From Streptomyces sp. TSRI0281 (GTDB taxonomy: Bacteria; Actinomycetota; Actinomycetes; Streptomycetales; Streptomycetaceae), in NCBI RefSeq assembly GCF_001905125.1, contig NZ_LWLE01000003.1, positions 106,957-170,956 of the forward strand: DNA of 64,000 nt, in the 5' to 3' direction. Positions 46,981 to 57,169 of this stretch are shown piece after piece. The position numbers were made by a program, and so were the translations under genes. A model generated the notes under the pieces. That model did no database searches. It had not been told where the DNA came from and saw only the letters and a program-made list of their open reading frames with translations. The number at the start of each line of letters is the position of its first letter. Position 1 is the stretch's first letter.

Positions 46981-47805
46981 GTGCGCCTGCAAGGAAAGAC
47001 CGTCATCGTGACGGGAGCCGCGCGCGGTGTCGGCCGTGCCTGTGCGCTGGCGTTCGCCCGGGAGGGCGCCGATCTGGCGCTGCTCGACGTGTGCGGCGAC
47101 ATCGACGGCGTTCCGTACCCGCTCGGCACCACGAGCCAGCTCGCGCACACCGCCGGGCTGTGCCGCGAACAGGGGGCGGCCGTCCTCACTGCGGAGGCCG
47201 ACATCCGTGACCGCGACGCGCTGCGCGCGGCCGTGGACCGGACGGTCGAGCGGTTCGGCCGCGTCGACGTGCTCGTCAACAACGCCGGGATCGCGGCGCC
47301 TTCGGGAAAGCCGGCCCATGAGGTCACCGAGGACGAGTGGCAGGTGATGATCGACATCAACCTGACCGGCGCCTGGCGGATGACCTCGGTGGTGGGCCCG
47401 CTGATGCTCGCGCAGCGCTCGGGCAGCGTGATCAACGTGGCCTCCACCGCCGGTCTGGTCGGCTACCGCAACTTCGCCGGATACGCGGCGTCCAAACACG
47501 GGCTGATCGGCCTGACCAAGGCGACCGCGCTCGACTACGCGCCGCTGAAGGTACGGGTCAACGCCCTGTGCCCCGGCTCGATCCGGGACGACAGCCGGGC
47601 CGAGGGCCGGATGCTCGCCGAGATCGCGAGGTCGCTCGATCTCCCGGTCGCCGAGCACGAGGAGACCTTCGTCCAGTCGCAGCCGATGAACGCGCTGATC
47701 GAGCCTGAGGACGTGGCCGGGGCGGCCCTCTGGCTGGCCTCGGACGAGTCCCGGCAGGTGACCGGCTCCGTGCTCACCGTCGACGGGGGCTTCACCGCTC
47801 GGTGA
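46981..47805 (+). CDS. Short-chain dehydrogenase/reductase with mycofactocin-SDR-like insert
   Basis: 274 residues from GTG 46981 (GAAGGAG upstream); an ATG at 46930 overlapping the TEII stop would add 17. TGAARGVGRACALAFAREG NAD-binding motif, LVNNAGIA, Ser in NVASTAGLVG, YAASKHG with the Tyr-Lys pair, and VNALCPGSI. After strand 2 it carries an extra segment, CGDIDGVPYPLGTTSQLAHT, characteristic of the carveol-dehydrogenase or mycofactocin-associated SDR group. It is the only reductase of KR type in the window, so it may reduce beta-ketoacyl-ACPs for the acyl cap, or tailor the peptide. Confidence 0.85.
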   Translation: MRLQGKTVIVTGAARGVGRACALAFAREGADLALLDVCGDIDGVPYPLGTTSQLAHTAGLCREQGAAVLTAEADIRDRDALRAAVDRTVERFGRVDVLVNNAGIAAPSGKPAHEVTEDEWQVMIDINLTGAWRMTSVVGPLMLAQRSGSVINVASTAGLVGYRNFAGYAASKHGLIGLTKATALDYAPLKVRVNALCPGSIRDDSRAEGRMLAEIARSLDLPVAEHEETFVQSQPMNALIEPEDVAGAALWLASDESRQVTGSVLTVDGGFTAR

Positions 47806-47835
47806 GGCACCGCAACCATGCCAAGGGAACCAGTC

Positions 47836-50800
47836 GTGTCGATCTCTGAACAGGACGCCGTCGCCGCTCTCACACCGGCGCGGCGCACCGTCGTCCCTCC
47901 CCGTGACCGGGTCCGCGAGAGCGGCCCCGAAGCCCCCGGCGCGGTGTGCCACGCGCTGTGCGTACGGTTCACCGGCACCGGGCGCGCGGACGCGCCGGAC
48001 GCACCGGACGGGCTGTCCCAGCGGTTCGCCGCCCTCGCCGCCGCGCTGCCGCCCGCCACCGCGACGGCGGCGGTCTTCCCGGCCGCCGCCCGGCTGTGGC
48101 GGCAGCCGGTGCCCTGCCGCTCCGACGCGCCCGACGCCGAGCGGTGGCGGACGCGGGAGCTCGCCCGGCCGCTGGTCGCCCACCGGGACGCGGCGGTGCG
48201 CGCGGTGCTGCTGACGTACGCCGACGAGGTGGCCGAGCTGGTCGTGGTCGCGCACCGCGCGGTGCTCGGCGCCGGAGCGCTGCGCGACTTCACCGCGGAG
48301 CTGCTGGGCCGTACGCCGGTCCCCGGTGCCGCCGGGGCGAGCGGCCACGGCCGGACCGCCGACCCCGCCGGGCAGGCCGCCGAACTGGCGGGCGGCCGGT
48401 TCGACGCCCGCCCGGACTGGGGGCTCGGCCGCCCGTCCGGCCCGGACACGACGGCGACCCGCGTACGGACGGCCCCCGCCGGAGCCCCGGCGGGCGACAC
48501 CGGGAGCTGGAGCGCCGCACTCGGCATCGTCCTCGCCCGCTACGAGGGCCTCACCCGGCCCGTCCTCCGGGCGCTGGTCACCGACCCCTTCGACGCGTAC
48601 GGCGCCGAGGGCATCGCTCTCCTGGCGGTGGACGCCGACCCGGCGCATACGCTCGGCACCGTGGACAAGCGGGTCCGCGCGGGCCTGGCGGGCGGTCCGG
48701 CCTGGCACACCGAGGACCTCCGGCGGGAACTGGCGTCCGTGCTCGGTGACCCGGCGACCACGCCGGCCGTGGGGATCGTCGTCCACGACGACGGCCCGGC
48801 GGACTTCCCCGGCGCGGACCCGGTCGCGTACCGGCCGTTCCAGTGCGCCCCGTTCCCGGTGACCCTCTCGGTGACCTACGACGCCGCGGGCCACCGGGAA
48901 CTGCGCTGCGACTTCTCGACGCGGACCCTGCACACGGACATCGCCGATCAGCTTCTGCGGCACGTCTGCCGGGTGCACCGGACGCTCGTCGAGTCGCCGG
49001 ACACCCCGGTCGCGGGCGTGGAACTGCTGGACGAGGACGAGCTGGACAGGACGGCGGCGCCGGACCGGCACGACCCGGACCGGGCCGCCCGGCGGACGCC
49101 GTTCGAGCCCGGGCGGATCGACGCGGCGATAGCCGCCCTCGCGGCGTCCCGCCCGGACGCCGTCGCGGTGTCCTTCGAGGGCTCCCGGCTCAGCTACGGC
49201 GAGCTCGACGGACGGGCCGACCGGCTCGCCCACGCCCTTCGCCGGCTCGGCGTGGCCGACGGCGACCGGGTCGGGGTGTGCCTGGAGCGATCGGCCGAGC
49301 TGATCGTCACCCTGCTCGCCGTGCTCAAGGCGGGCGCCACCTATGTGCCGATGGACCCCGCCTACCCGCGCGACCGGCTGTCCTACACCGCCACCGACGC
49401 CGAACTCGTCATGGTCGTGACCGACCTCGCGGACTTCCCCGGCGGTGACGGCGACGGCCGTGGCGGTGACGACCGTGGCGGTGACGGCGGTGTCCGCGTG
49501 ATCGGTACCGCCGCGCTCGCGGAACTGGCTCCTGAGGTGTGGGACGGACCGCCGCCCTCGGCGACCGGCCCGCAGGACCCGGCGTATGTCATCTACACCT
49601 CCGGGTCGACCGGGCGTCCGAAGGGCGTCGTCGTTCCGCATGTGAACGTGCTCGCCCTGATGGCCGCCACGACGGAGGACTTCGGCCTCGGCACGGACGA
49701 CACCTGGACGCTGTTCCACTCCAGCGCCTTCGACTTCTCGGTGTGGGAGATCTGGGGCTGCCTGCTCACCGGCGGCCGTCTGGTCGTGGTGCCCTACTGG
49801 GTGTCGCGCTCGCCGGAGGAGTTCCACCGGCTGCTCGTCCAGGAACGGGTCTCGGTGCTCAGCCAGACCCCGTCGGCCTTCGCCCATCTGCTGGACGTCG
49901 AACGGGACGGCGCGGAGCCCGCCCCCGTACGCCTGGTGGTCTTCGGTGGTGAGGGGCTCGAACCGCGCATGCTCCTGCCGTGGTTCGACCGGCATCCGGA
50001 GACCGTGTGCCGGGTCGTCAACATGTACGGCATCACCGAGACGACGGTGCATGTGACCGCGCAGACCGTCACCAGGGCCGAGGCGCTCACCAGATCGAAG
50101 TCGGTCGGACACGCACTGCCCGGCTGGTGGGTGCGGATCGTCGACCCTGACGGCAGGCCCCTGCCGGCCGGGGTCGCCGGGGAGATCCAGGTCGGCGGAG
50201 CCGGGCTCGCCGCGCACTATCTGAACAAGCCGGACCTCACCGGGCAGCGCTTCCTGAACGACCCGCGCACCGGGGAGCGGCTGTACCGCAGCGGCGACAA
50301 GGGCAGGCTGCTGCCCGACGGCCGGCTGGAGCACCTGGGCCGGCTGGACAACCAGGTCAAGCTGCGCGGCTTCCGCATCGAACTGGACGAGATCCGCGCG
50401 GTGCTGCTGGATGATCCACTGGTCGGCGCCGCCGCCGTCGTGCTCAACAGGACCGACCCGGAGGACCGGGCGACCGCGCAGCTCGACGCGTTCGTGGTGC
50501 TGGAGGGGGAGGACACCGCGGCCGTGCGGCAGCGGGCCGCCAGATATCTGCCCGAGTACATGGTGCCGTCGACGGTCACCGTGCTTGACCGGATGCCGCT
50601 GACCACCAACGGCAAACTCGACGCGGCCAGGCTGCCCCGGCCCGCCCCGGCGCCCCGCCCCGCCCGGCCGGACACCATGCCCGCCCCCGCTTCCGCCGTC
50701 GCCGCTTCCGCCGTCGCCGTGGAGGCGCCGGACACCGCGGACGGAACCGCGGACGGGGCCGGGGACATCTCCCCCGCCGCCCCGGAGGACGCGTTCGCGG

Positions 50801-51000
50801 CCGTGCTCCTCGATGTCTGGCAGGACGTGCTCGGCGTCCCCGTCGGCCCGGACGACAACTTCTTCGACCTGGGCGGCAATTCACTGCTGGCCATGCGGGT
50901 CGGCGCGGCGCTGCGCCGGCGCGGTGGCTCCACGGTCTCCATGCGCGACCTGTACATGTTCCCGACGATCCGCCGGCTGGCGGCCGGACGTGCCGGGTGA
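47836..51000 (+). CDS. sas22-like: Free-standing Thr loader: inactive C-like domain, A(Thr), T
   Basis: About 1054 residues from GTG 47836 (AAGGGA at 7 bp; ATG 47818 also possible). Residues 1-400 follow a condensation-domain plan but the active-site region reads [17 protein letters not shown], so HHxxxDG is gone. The A domain (about 420-930) has intact cores ([30 protein letters not shown]) and pocket D-F-W-S-V-G-M-V-H, Thr. An Asp/Gly-rich insert is near 540. A carrier domain ([15 protein letters not shown]) ends it. Probably activates Thr and passes it to module 5, which lacks an A domain. Confidence 0.9.
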   Translation: MSISEQDAVAALTPARRTVVPPRDRVRESGPEAPGAVCHALCVRFTGTGRADAPDAPDGLSQRFAALAAALPPATATAAVFPAAARLWRQPVPCRSDAPDAERWRTRELARPLVAHRDAAVRAVLLTYADEVAELVVVAHRAVLGAGALRDFTAELLGRTPVPGAAGASGHGRTADPAGQAAELAGGRFDARPDWGLGRPSGPDTTATRVRTAPAGAPAGDTGSWSAALGIVLARYEGLTRPVLRALVTDPFDAYGAEGIALLAVDADPAHTLGTVDKRVRAGLAGGPAWHTEDLRRELASVLGDPATTPAVGIVVHDDGPADFPGADPVAYRPFQCAPFPVTLSVTYDAAGHRELRCDFSTRTLHTDIADQLLRHVCRVHRTLVESPDTPVAGVELLDEDELDRTAAPDRHDPDRAARRTPFEPGRIDAAIAALAASRPDAVAVSFEGSRLSYGELDGRADRLAHALRRLGVADGDRVGVCLERSAELIVTLLAVLKAGATYVPMDPAYPRDRLSYTATDAELVMVVTDLADFPGGDGDGRGGDDRGGDGGVRVIGTAALAELAPEVWDGPPPSATGPQDPAYVIYTSGSTGRPKGVVVPHVNVLALMAATTEDFGLGTDDTWTLFHSSAFDFSVWEIWGCLLTGGRLVVVPYWVSRSPEEFHRLLVQERVSVLSQTPSAFAHLLDVERDGAEPAPVRLVVFGGEGLEPRMLLPWFDRHPETVCRVVNMYGITETTVHVTAQTVTRAEALTRSKSVGHALPGWWVRIVDPDGRPLPAGVAGEIQVGGAGLAAHYLNKPDLTGQRFLNDPRTGERLYRSGDKGRLLPDGRLEHLGRLDNQVKLRGFRIELDEIRAVLLDDPLVGAAAVVLNRTDPEDRATAQLDAFVVLEGEDTAAVRQRAARYLPEYMVPSTVTVLDRMPLTTNGKLDAARLPRPAPAPRPARPDTMPAPASAVAASAVAVEAPDTADGTADGAGDISPAAPEDAFAAVLLDVWQDVLGVPVGPDDNFFDLGGNSLLAMRVGAALRRRGGSTVSMRDLYMFPTIRRLAAGRAG

Positions 51001-51047
51001 ACCACCTGCCCATGAACACGAGGCGTCCCGTGAAGAGGGAAGACCCG

Positions 51048-52883
51048 ATGGCTGCATCGCTCCTGCCCGATCTCTTTCAGCTACAGGTGGCGCGCACCCC
51101 GCACGCCGTCGCCGTCCGCTCCGGCGGGCGGAAGCTGACCTATGCCCAACTGAACGCTCACGCGAACCGGTTGGCGCACCATCTGATCGCCCGCGGCGTC
51201 GGCCCGGAACACCTGGTCGGGGTACGGCTGCCCAGGTCGGCCGACCTCGTGGTGGCGCTGCTCGGCGTCCTCAAGTCCGGTGCGGCGTACGTCCCGATGG
51301 ACAGCGACGCCCCGGCCGAGCGGCTCGCGTTCATCGTCGAGGACACCGGGCTGGACCTGGTGCTGGACGAGGCTGCCGCTCCGCGCGGGGCGGGCGGTGG
51401 CCCGGAGACGCTGACGGTCGCGGGGGCCCTCGCCGCCGCCGGGGCGGACGGGCCGGCGGACCACGACCCCACCGATGCCGACCGGGCGGCGCCGCTCACC
51501 GCGGACAACCTGGCGTACGTCATCCACACCTCCGGATCGACCGGCCGCCCCAAGGGCGTCACCGTGCAGCACGACACCCTCGCGCGCTATCTCGACTTCG
51601 CGTGCGCGGAGTACCCGGGGCTGGCGGACGGGGCGCTGCTGCACTCCCCGGTGGCCTTCGACCTCACCGTCACCGCGCTGTACGGTCCGCTGCTCCTGGG
51701 CGGCTGCCTGCGGGTCGCGGAGCTGGACCGCGAACCGGCGGACGGCACGGCGGACGGACGGCCGGGCTTCGTCAAGGCGACCCCGTCGCACCTTCCCCTG
51801 CTGACCGCGCTGCCGAGTTCGCTCTCGCCCACGCGTGATCTGGTGGTGGGCGGCGAGATGCTGCTCGGCGATGTCGTCGAGCGGTGGCGCGACACCCATC
51901 CGGGCGCGGCGGTGATCAATGAGTACGGTCCCACCGAGGCGACCGTCGGGTGCTGCACGTTCCGGATCGAGCCGGGGGACGCGATAGCGCCGGGCGCCAC
52001 CCCCATCGGCGTACCGACGCCGGGCACCGAGCTGTATGTGCTGGATGAGCGGCTCGCGCCGGTCGGGGCCGGTACGGCGGGCGAGCTGTACATCGCGGGC
52101 GGCCAGGTCGCCCGCGGCTACCTCGGCCGGCCCGGCCTCACCGCGGAACGGTTCGTGGCCGACCCCTTCGGCGGTGGGCGGATGTACCGTACCGGCGACA
52201 TCGCCAGGGCGCGGCCCGACGGGGTGCTGGAGTACCTGGGCCGCACCGACGACCAGGTCAAGATCCGCGGCTACCGGATCGAGCTGGGCGAGGTCACCTC
52301 GGTGCTCGGCTCGCAGCCGGGGGTGCGGCTGGCCGCCGTGGTCGTGCGTGAGGACCGCTCCGGCGACCGGTATCTGGCGGGTTACGCCGTCCCAGCGGAC
52401 GGGGCAGGGGTGGATCCGGCCGCGCTGCGCGAGGCGCTCGCGCGGGTGCTCCCCGCCTATATGGTGCCCGCGCGGATCATGGTGACCGGTGATCTCCCGC
52501 TGACCGCCAACGGGAAGCTCGACCAGGCCGCGCTGCCCGAACCGCCGGGCGCGGACGGGGCGCCGGGCGCGGAGCCGGAGACGGAGGCCCAGGCGCGGAT
52601 GTGCGCCCTGTTCGCCGAGATCCTCGATGTGCCCGCCACCTACCTCGACGACGACTTCTTCGGCCGGGGCGGCGACAGCCTGCGGGCGGTCCGCCTGGCG
52701 TCCAAGGCCCGCAAGGACGGCTGGACCTTCGGCCTGCGCGATGTGCTGGAGCTGCGCACGCCGCGCGCTCTGGCCGCCGAGGTCCGGGGCGCCGAGGACC
52801 GGGGCGCCGAGGTCCGGGCCGCCGAGCACCGGGGCGCCGAGCACCGGGCCGCCGAGCCCGTCACCGGCGGAGCGGTGTCATGA
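51048..52883 (+). CDS. sas23-like: Free-standing Asn loader: A(Asn)-T didomain
   Basis: 611 residues from ATG 51048 (AGAGGGA upstream; the open frame begins at 50997). A domain cores are intact ([38 protein letters not shown]) and the pocket reads D-L-T-K-V-G-E-V-G, an Asn code. Carrier [16 protein letters not shown] near 535. A charged tail of five RGAExR-like units follows. It has no C domain, so its product must be handed to another protein; module 6, whose own A domain is decayed, is the obvious acceptor. ATGA overlap with the reductase downstream. Confidence 0.92.
   Translation: MAASLLPDLFQLQVARTPHAVAVRSGGRKLTYAQLNAHANRLAHHLIARGVGPEHLVGVRLPRSADLVVALLGVLKSGAAYVPMDSDAPAERLAFIVEDTGLDLVLDEAAAPRGAGGGPETLTVAGALAAAGADGPADHDPTDADRAAPLTADNLAYVIHTSGSTGRPKGVTVQHDTLARYLDFACAEYPGLADGALLHSPVAFDLTVTALYGPLLLGGCLRVAELDREPADGTADGRPGFVKATPSHLPLLTALPSSLSPTRDLVVGGEMLLGDVVERWRDTHPGAAVINEYGPTEATVGCCTFRIEPGDAIAPGATPIGVPTPGTELYVLDERLAPVGAGTAGELYIAGGQVARGYLGRPGLTAERFVADPFGGGRMYRTGDIARARPDGVLEYLGRTDDQVKIRGYRIELGEVTSVLGSQPGVRLAAVVVREDRSGDRYLAGYAVPADGAGVDPAALREALARVLPAYMVPARIMVTGDLPLTANGKLDQAALPEPPGADGAPGAEPETEAQARMCALFAEILDVPATYLDDDFFGRGGDSLRAVRLASKARKDGWTFGLRDVLELRTPRALAAEVRGAEDRGAEVRAAEHRGAEHRAAEPVTGGAVS
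52785..52858 (+). repeat. Tandem 15-bp repeats coding the RGAE tail of the Asn loader
   Basis: Five units of the form CGGGGCGCCGAGGAC, with GCC/GGC variation, give [25 protein letters not shown]. Recent slippage is likely; the tail may be a flexible, charged docking element. Confidence 0.75.
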
Positions 52884-54082
52884 GCGTCGGACGTGTGGTG
52901 ATCGTCGGCGCCTCGGTCGGCGGCAGCCGGGTCGCGACGGGCCTGCGGGGGGCGGGCTACACGGGGGCGATCGCGCTCGTGGACCCGGACCCGGACGCGC
53001 CCTACGACCGGCCCCCGCTGTCCAAGCAGATCCTCGCCGGTGACTGGACCCCCGACCGCGCGTCGCTGGGGGACCCCGTGCGGTGGCAGGCGGAACGGCA
53101 TGTCGCCGCCGCCGGTTCCCTGGACCCGGCGAACCGGGTGCTGCGGCTGGCCTCCGGCGTCGCACTGCCCTACGACAGGCTGGTGCTGGCCTGCGGAGCC
53201 GCGCCCCGGTCGCTGCCCGGAATGCCGCTGCCGGGGGTGCACCTGCTGCGGACGCTGGCGGACTCCCTGGAGCTGCGGGACCGTCTGGACCGCATCGGGT
53301 CCGGCCGTCTGGTGATCGTCGGCGGCGGTTTCGTCGGCGCGGAGGTGGCCTCCACCGCCCGCGCGCGCGGGATCGACGTGACCGTCGTGGAGGCGCTGCC
53401 CGCGCCGCTGTCCGGGCTGCTCGGCGAGGAGGTGGCCGCCGAACTGGCCCTGCTGCACGCGGACAACGGCGTGCGGCTGATGTGCGGCACCTCGGTCGCC
53501 GCTCTGGTGGGTGAACGGGAGGTCACCGGCGTGGAGTTGACCGACGGGACGACGCTGCCCGCGGACGCCGTCGTGGTGGGCGTCGGGGTGCGGCCCGGCA
53601 CGGACTGGCTGGCCGGCTCCGGCATCCCGCTGGACGCCGACGGCGGGGTGCTGTGCGACGAGTACTGCGCGGTCGACGCCGACCGGACGGTGTACGCGAT
53701 CGGTGACGTCGCCCGGTGCCGTGATCCGCTGCTGGACCGGCACCCGCGGGTCGAGCACTGGACCAACGCGGTGGAGCAGGCGGACGTCGTCGTACGCAAC
53801 ATCCTCGAACCGGAGCCGACGGCGCACCGGCACGAGTTCTTCGTCTGGTCCGACCAGTACGGCGGCAAGATCGCGCTGCTCGGCCGTCCGGAACCGGGCG
53901 ACGAGGCGGCCGTGGTGCGCGCCGACGGCCCGCGCCGGAGGTTCGCCGTCGCCTACCTCCGGGGCGGCCGGCCGCGCGCCGCGCTGACCGTGAACTGGCC
54001 GAAGGCCCTGTTGGCCGCCCGTCGGTCGCTGGGCGCACCGGGCGGCTGTGACGACGTCGTCGCCGCTTGGAAGAATTTGTAG
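52880..54082 (+). CDS. NAD(P)H-dependent ferredoxin reductase (FAD)
   Basis: 400 residues. [18 protein letters not shown] (FAD motif), [14 protein letters not shown], a second GxGxxG in [16 protein letters not shown] for NAD(P)H, and [11 protein letters not shown] near the end: the putidaredoxin-reductase type. Translationally coupled to the Asn loader. With the ferredoxin at 19885 it would complete an electron chain for the P450 at 20091, although encoded 32 kb away. Last gene of the NRPS operon. Confidence 0.9.
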   Translation: MSVGRVVIVGASVGGSRVATGLRGAGYTGAIALVDPDPDAPYDRPPLSKQILAGDWTPDRASLGDPVRWQAERHVAAAGSLDPANRVLRLASGVALPYDRLVLACGAAPRSLPGMPLPGVHLLRTLADSLELRDRLDRIGSGRLVIVGGGFVGAEVASTARARGIDVTVVEALPAPLSGLLGEEVAAELALLHADNGVRLMCGTSVAALVGEREVTGVELTDGTTLPADAVVVGVGVRPGTDWLAGSGIPLDADGGVLCDEYCAVDADRTVYAIGDVARCRDPLLDRHPRVEHWTNAVEQADVVVRNILEPEPTAHRHEFFVWSDQYGGKIALLGRPEPGDEAAVVRADGPRRRFAVAYLRGGRPRAALTVNWPKALLAARRSLGAPGGCDDVVAAWKNL

Positions 54083-54084
54083 TC

Positions 54085-54098
54085 GCAGCTTGCTGAAA
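54085..54098. promoter_or_regulatory. Candidate operator, shared 14-bp motif (copy D)
   Basis: GCAGCTTGCTGAAA, 13 of 14 identical to copy C, in the 330-bp gap before the hydrolase/isomerase operon. The rest of 54083-54415 is AT-richer than average but shows no other clear element. Confidence 0.45.
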
Positions 54099-54415
54099 AG
54101 GCCCTGTCCGTACGCCGTGATTCTCCGGCACGATCGGACCAGCGCCGAGGGCAACCGGGGACCGCTTTTCCCATGAAGCCACCCGCCGGTCACCACAGGT
54201 GCTGAATCGCTGCCTCTTCGTGAAGGGGTGCGCCCGCATTCTTCTCGACGCGGGCGTGGCACTTCCACTTTCTTGAATCAGCCGCTCCTGAAGGCCCGTT
54301 CGACCCTCATTCATGGTTTCCATGTCTGCGGGCGATTGCCGGGCCCGAAGGGCGCTCCGGCTTTTCCTCCCCCGTTTCCCGCTTGCTGTTCCCATTCCCT
54401 CGGAAGGGTTTTCCG

Positions 54416-55243
54416 GTGTTCCGAAACAGCGTTGTCGAGCCGCTCGTGGTCCGACAGCGAGGCGTTCCCGCGCAAGCGGGCCACCGCGCTCTGCTGTTGC
54501 ACGGCCTCGGCAGCAGCGAGAGCTGCTGGGACTCCTTCCTCGCCCACCGGCCGCCGGGGCTCGACGTGTGGACGGCCGGTCTGCCGTGGCGGGCCGGCGG
54601 CCCGTACGCGGTGTCCGAGCGGGACGACTCGGCATGGATCGGTGAAGCGGTCGCCCGGGTCCCCGGCGGTGTCGACGTGGTGATCGCGCACTCCTACGCG
54701 ACGCTCCTGCTGCTCGCTCTGCTCGCCGACACGGCGTCCGCGGGCGCGGACCCGTGCGAGGCGCTGGGCATCCGGGCCGTGGTGCTGGTCTCGCCGTTCT
54801 TCCGGCAGGACCCGAAGGAGTTCACCTGGGCCCAGCTGCCGGCGACCCTCGACGCGATGCGCCGCAGCGCGGACGAGAACATCCGGCTGATGTCCCGCAG
54901 CGGCCTGGACGCGGGTGTGCGGGCCGACATGGCCGAACTCGCGTGCGCACGGCTCGGGCCCCACTGGGCGGTCCGGTACCTCGACGCCTATCTGCGCACC
55001 CCCTTCCTGGCGGCCGGCCGGATCGGTCTGCCCGTCCATGTCGTCGTCGGGGACCGCGACACGATCGCGTCGCCCGCCGAGGGCGAGACCCTGGCCGGCG
55101 CGCTCGGCCACGCCTCGATCGAGCGGATCGAGGACTGCGGGCACGCACCGATGGCCGAGCGGCCGGAGCGGTTCTCGCACGCTGTCCAGCAATTCCTCGC
55201 CACCCTGTCCGCCGGGCACACACCCCCGGCGACGGTCAACTGA
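54416..55243 (+). CDS. Alpha/beta hydrolase (elbow AHSYA)
   Basis: 275 residues from GTG 54416 (GGAAGG at 8 bp). RALLLHGLGSSESCWDSF oxyanion region, nucleophile elbow VVIAHSYATLLLL (first Gly of GxSxG is Ala), acidic residue in VVVGDRDTIASP and His in EDCGHAPMAERP, so a full Ser-Asp-His triad. Similar to small ester or thioester hydrolases. First gene of the operon carrying the hot-dog protein, isomerase and desaturase; could release or transfer the acyl cap. Substrate unknown. Confidence 0.85.
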   Translation: MFRNSVVEPLVVRQRGVPAQAGHRALLLHGLGSSESCWDSFLAHRPPGLDVWTAGLPWRAGGPYAVSERDDSAWIGEAVARVPGGVDVVIAHSYATLLLLALLADTASAGADPCEALGIRAVVLVSPFFRQDPKEFTWAQLPATLDAMRRSADENIRLMSRSGLDAGVRADMAELACARLGPHWAVRYLDAYLRTPFLAAGRIGLPVHVVVGDRDTIASPAEGETLAGALGHASIERIEDCGHAPMAERPERFSHAVQQFLATLSAGHTPPATVN

Positions 55244-55258
55244 GTACGGGAGCACACG

Positions 55259-56260
55259 ATGACCACCCTGTCCGACGTCGCGCTCAAGAAGCTGCTGAAC
55301 GAACCGAGTTCGGTGACGATGAGGCCCCCCTACGAGGGCGGCAACATCAACACCGCGATCGGGTTCAAGTGCGTCAACTACCTGCTTGAGGCCGCGGTCC
55401 TCGACCACTTCCGGGCCGTCGGCCTCGGCGCCACCGAGCTGTACCTCGTGCACGGCCTCAACTTCGATGTGACGGGCCTCGAAACCCGGCTGCACACGGT
55501 GCTCACGCTGGATGACGACGTCCTGCTGGAGGTGACGCCCAAGACGAAGGACAAGGACAACACCCTGGTCTTCGGGGTCACGGCGACCGTCCAGCGCGAC
55601 GGTGCGCCGAAGAAGGCCGTCAGCTCCAAGCTGCGGGTGCTGCTGCGCCGTGACACCCAGGTGGACGCCGCGGCCCCGCTGCCCGAGGAACTCCGGCGCT
55701 TCGTCGTGGACCGGCTGGCCACCGCGGAGCCCACCGCGCTCGCCGCCACCCCCGTGGACGACTTCGCCGGTGCCGTCCACCGCGGTGAGAGCGGCGACAC
55801 CGACCCGGTGCTCGCCGAGATCATCGGCGACGGCAACGCGGTCGGCTGGAAGTGGAAGGTCCCGTACTACTACTGCCACTTCACCGAGCGCATGCAGATG
55901 TCGGGCTACCTGCGCCAGATGGAGGAGGCGAAGCACGTCTTCGTCGCCTCGCGCGGCATCAGCATCAAGCGGATGCTCAACGAGCGCGGCTGGATACCCG
56001 TCGTGACGCAGTGCAAGATCCAGTTCACCGACGAGACGATCATGGAGGAGAACCTCTACACCGTGTACACGGTGGAGTCCGTCTTCAAGGACATGCTCTA
56101 CACCTCCCGCGTGGACTTCTACGTCGTGCGGGACGGCGCACTCGTCCAGACCGCCACCGGCTCGATCACCCATGGCTACTGCCACAAGGAGTCGCCGGAG
56201 GCCGAGTGGCAGATGACCGTCTTCGACGACGAGGTCCTGCGCGCACTGCGCGGCGAGTGA
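55259..56260 (+). CDS. Double hot-dog fold protein (thioesterase/dehydratase-like)
   Basis: 333 residues. The N-terminal half (VNYLLEAAVLDHFRAVGLGATELY) looks like a degenerate hot-dog; the C-terminal half (YYYCHFTERMQMSGYLRQMEEAKHVF, then VTQCKIQFTDETIMEENLYTVYT) matches the 4-hydroxybenzoyl-CoA thioesterase pattern of a helix with Glu followed by strands. It has no GHFPG dehydratase motif. It may act as thioesterase or dehydratase on ACP-bound chains. Occurs just before the isomerase and desaturase, so is probably part of ring formation. Specific activity is not readable. Confidence 0.65.
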   Translation: MTTLSDVALKKLLNEPSSVTMRPPYEGGNINTAIGFKCVNYLLEAAVLDHFRAVGLGATELYLVHGLNFDVTGLETRLHTVLTLDDDVLLEVTPKTKDKDNTLVFGVTATVQRDGAPKKAVSSKLRVLLRRDTQVDAAAPLPEELRRFVVDRLATAEPTALAATPVDDFAGAVHRGESGDTDPVLAEIIGDGNAVGWKWKVPYYYCHFTERMQMSGYLRQMEEAKHVFVASRGISIKRMLNERGWIPVVTQCKIQFTDETIMEENLYTVYTVESVFKDMLYTSRVDFYVVRDGALVQTATGSITHGYCHKESPEAEWQMTVFDDEVLRALRGE

Positions 56261-56291
56261 CCCACCCGACGTCCACAGTCCCGGAGGACCC

Positions 56292-57011
56292 ATGGCTTCC
56301 AAGCGTCGGCCGCGCTGGTACTTCTCGCTGCGCAGCCCGTATTCCTGGTTCGCTTACCGCGATCTGATGACCACCCACCCCGAGGTGCTCGACGCCATCG
56401 ACTGGCTGCCGTTCTGGGAGCCTGACGAGGGGACCGCGAAGCTGCTGGCGGAGGAGGGGGTCACCCTTCCGATCGTCGCGATGAGCCGGGCGAAGAACTT
56501 CTACATCCTGCAGGACACGCGCAGGCTCGCGACCGACCGCGGTCTGACGGAGATCAGCTGGCCCATCGACCGTGCCCCCTGCTGGGAGGTCGCCCACCTC
56601 GCGTGGCTCGCGGCCGAGGACGAGGGACGCGGCAAGGACTTCGTCGCGGCGGCCTACCAGGCCCGCTGGCAGGACGGCAAGAACATCTCGGAGCCCGAGG
56701 TGATCGCGGAGATCGCGGTCGGGCTCGGTCTGGACGCCCAGCGGCTGTCCACGGCCGCGCAGGACGCGGAACTGCGCAAGCGGGGCGCCGCCCTGCTCGC
56801 CGAGTCGGCCCACGACGGCCTGTTCGGTGTGCCGTTCTTCATCAACGGCCGTGACAAGTACTGGGGACTGGACCGGGTCGAGCCCTTCGTCCGGGCCGTC
56901 CTGGGCACCGAGCGGCCCGCCCCGCCGGTCACCGCCGTACCGGACCCGGCCACCCATGCCGAACTGCTGCCGGCCGGTGGCGACCAGGGGCACGCCGGCG
57001 GCTGCGGCTGA
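56292..57011 (+). CDS. DsbA-fold isomerase (2-hydroxychromene-2-carboxylate isomerase-like)
   Basis: 239 residues. WYFSLRSPYSWFAYRDL is the kappa-GST/HCCA isomerase start, and GLFGVPFFINGRDKYWGLDRVEPF is the typical C-terminal segment; the thioredoxin-fold core lies between. No CxxC is present, as expected for isomerases rather than oxidases. In cinnamoyl-lipid pathways a protein of this family is thought to set a Z double bond that permits ring closure. The last ~30 residues are a Pro/Gly tail. Confidence 0.85.
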   Translation: MASKRRPRWYFSLRSPYSWFAYRDLMTTHPEVLDAIDWLPFWEPDEGTAKLLAEEGVTLPIVAMSRAKNFYILQDTRRLATDRGLTEISWPIDRAPCWEVAHLAWLAAEDEGRGKDFVAAAYQARWQDGKNISEPEVIAEIAVGLGLDAQRLSTAAQDAELRKRGAALLAESAHDGLFGVPFFINGRDKYWGLDRVEPFVRAVLGTERPAPPVTAVPDPATHAELLPAGGDQGHAGGCG

Positions 57012-57091
57012 GACTGCCGGTGGCCGCGGCACGGAACGCGGCCACCGGCCCTGCGCGGCACCGAAGAGCGCAGAGGCACACGAGGCACCAG

Positions 57092-57139
57092 CAGCGCGGA
57101 AGCCAAGCAGCGCGGAAGCCGAACAGCGCGGAAGCGAAG
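57092..57139 (+). repeat. Three 16-bp tandem repeats before the desaturase gene
   Basis: CAGCGCGGAAGCC plus three bases, at 57092, 57108 and 57124. In the 158-bp leader between the isomerase and the desaturase-like gene. The period is not a multiple of three, against coding. Confidence 0.8.
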
Positions 57140-57169
57140 AAGCACGCGGCAAGCGACGAGGAGACCACT

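Noticed and set aside
56292..57011. Disulfide oxidoreductase (true DsbA)
   Set aside because: No CxxC; the SPYSW start is that of the HCCA-isomerase branch of the fold.
57020..57169. N-terminal extension of the desaturase-like protein
   Set aside because: Contains a 16-bp tandem repeat and no ribosome site; GTG 57170 follows GAGGAGA and begins a normal N-terminus.
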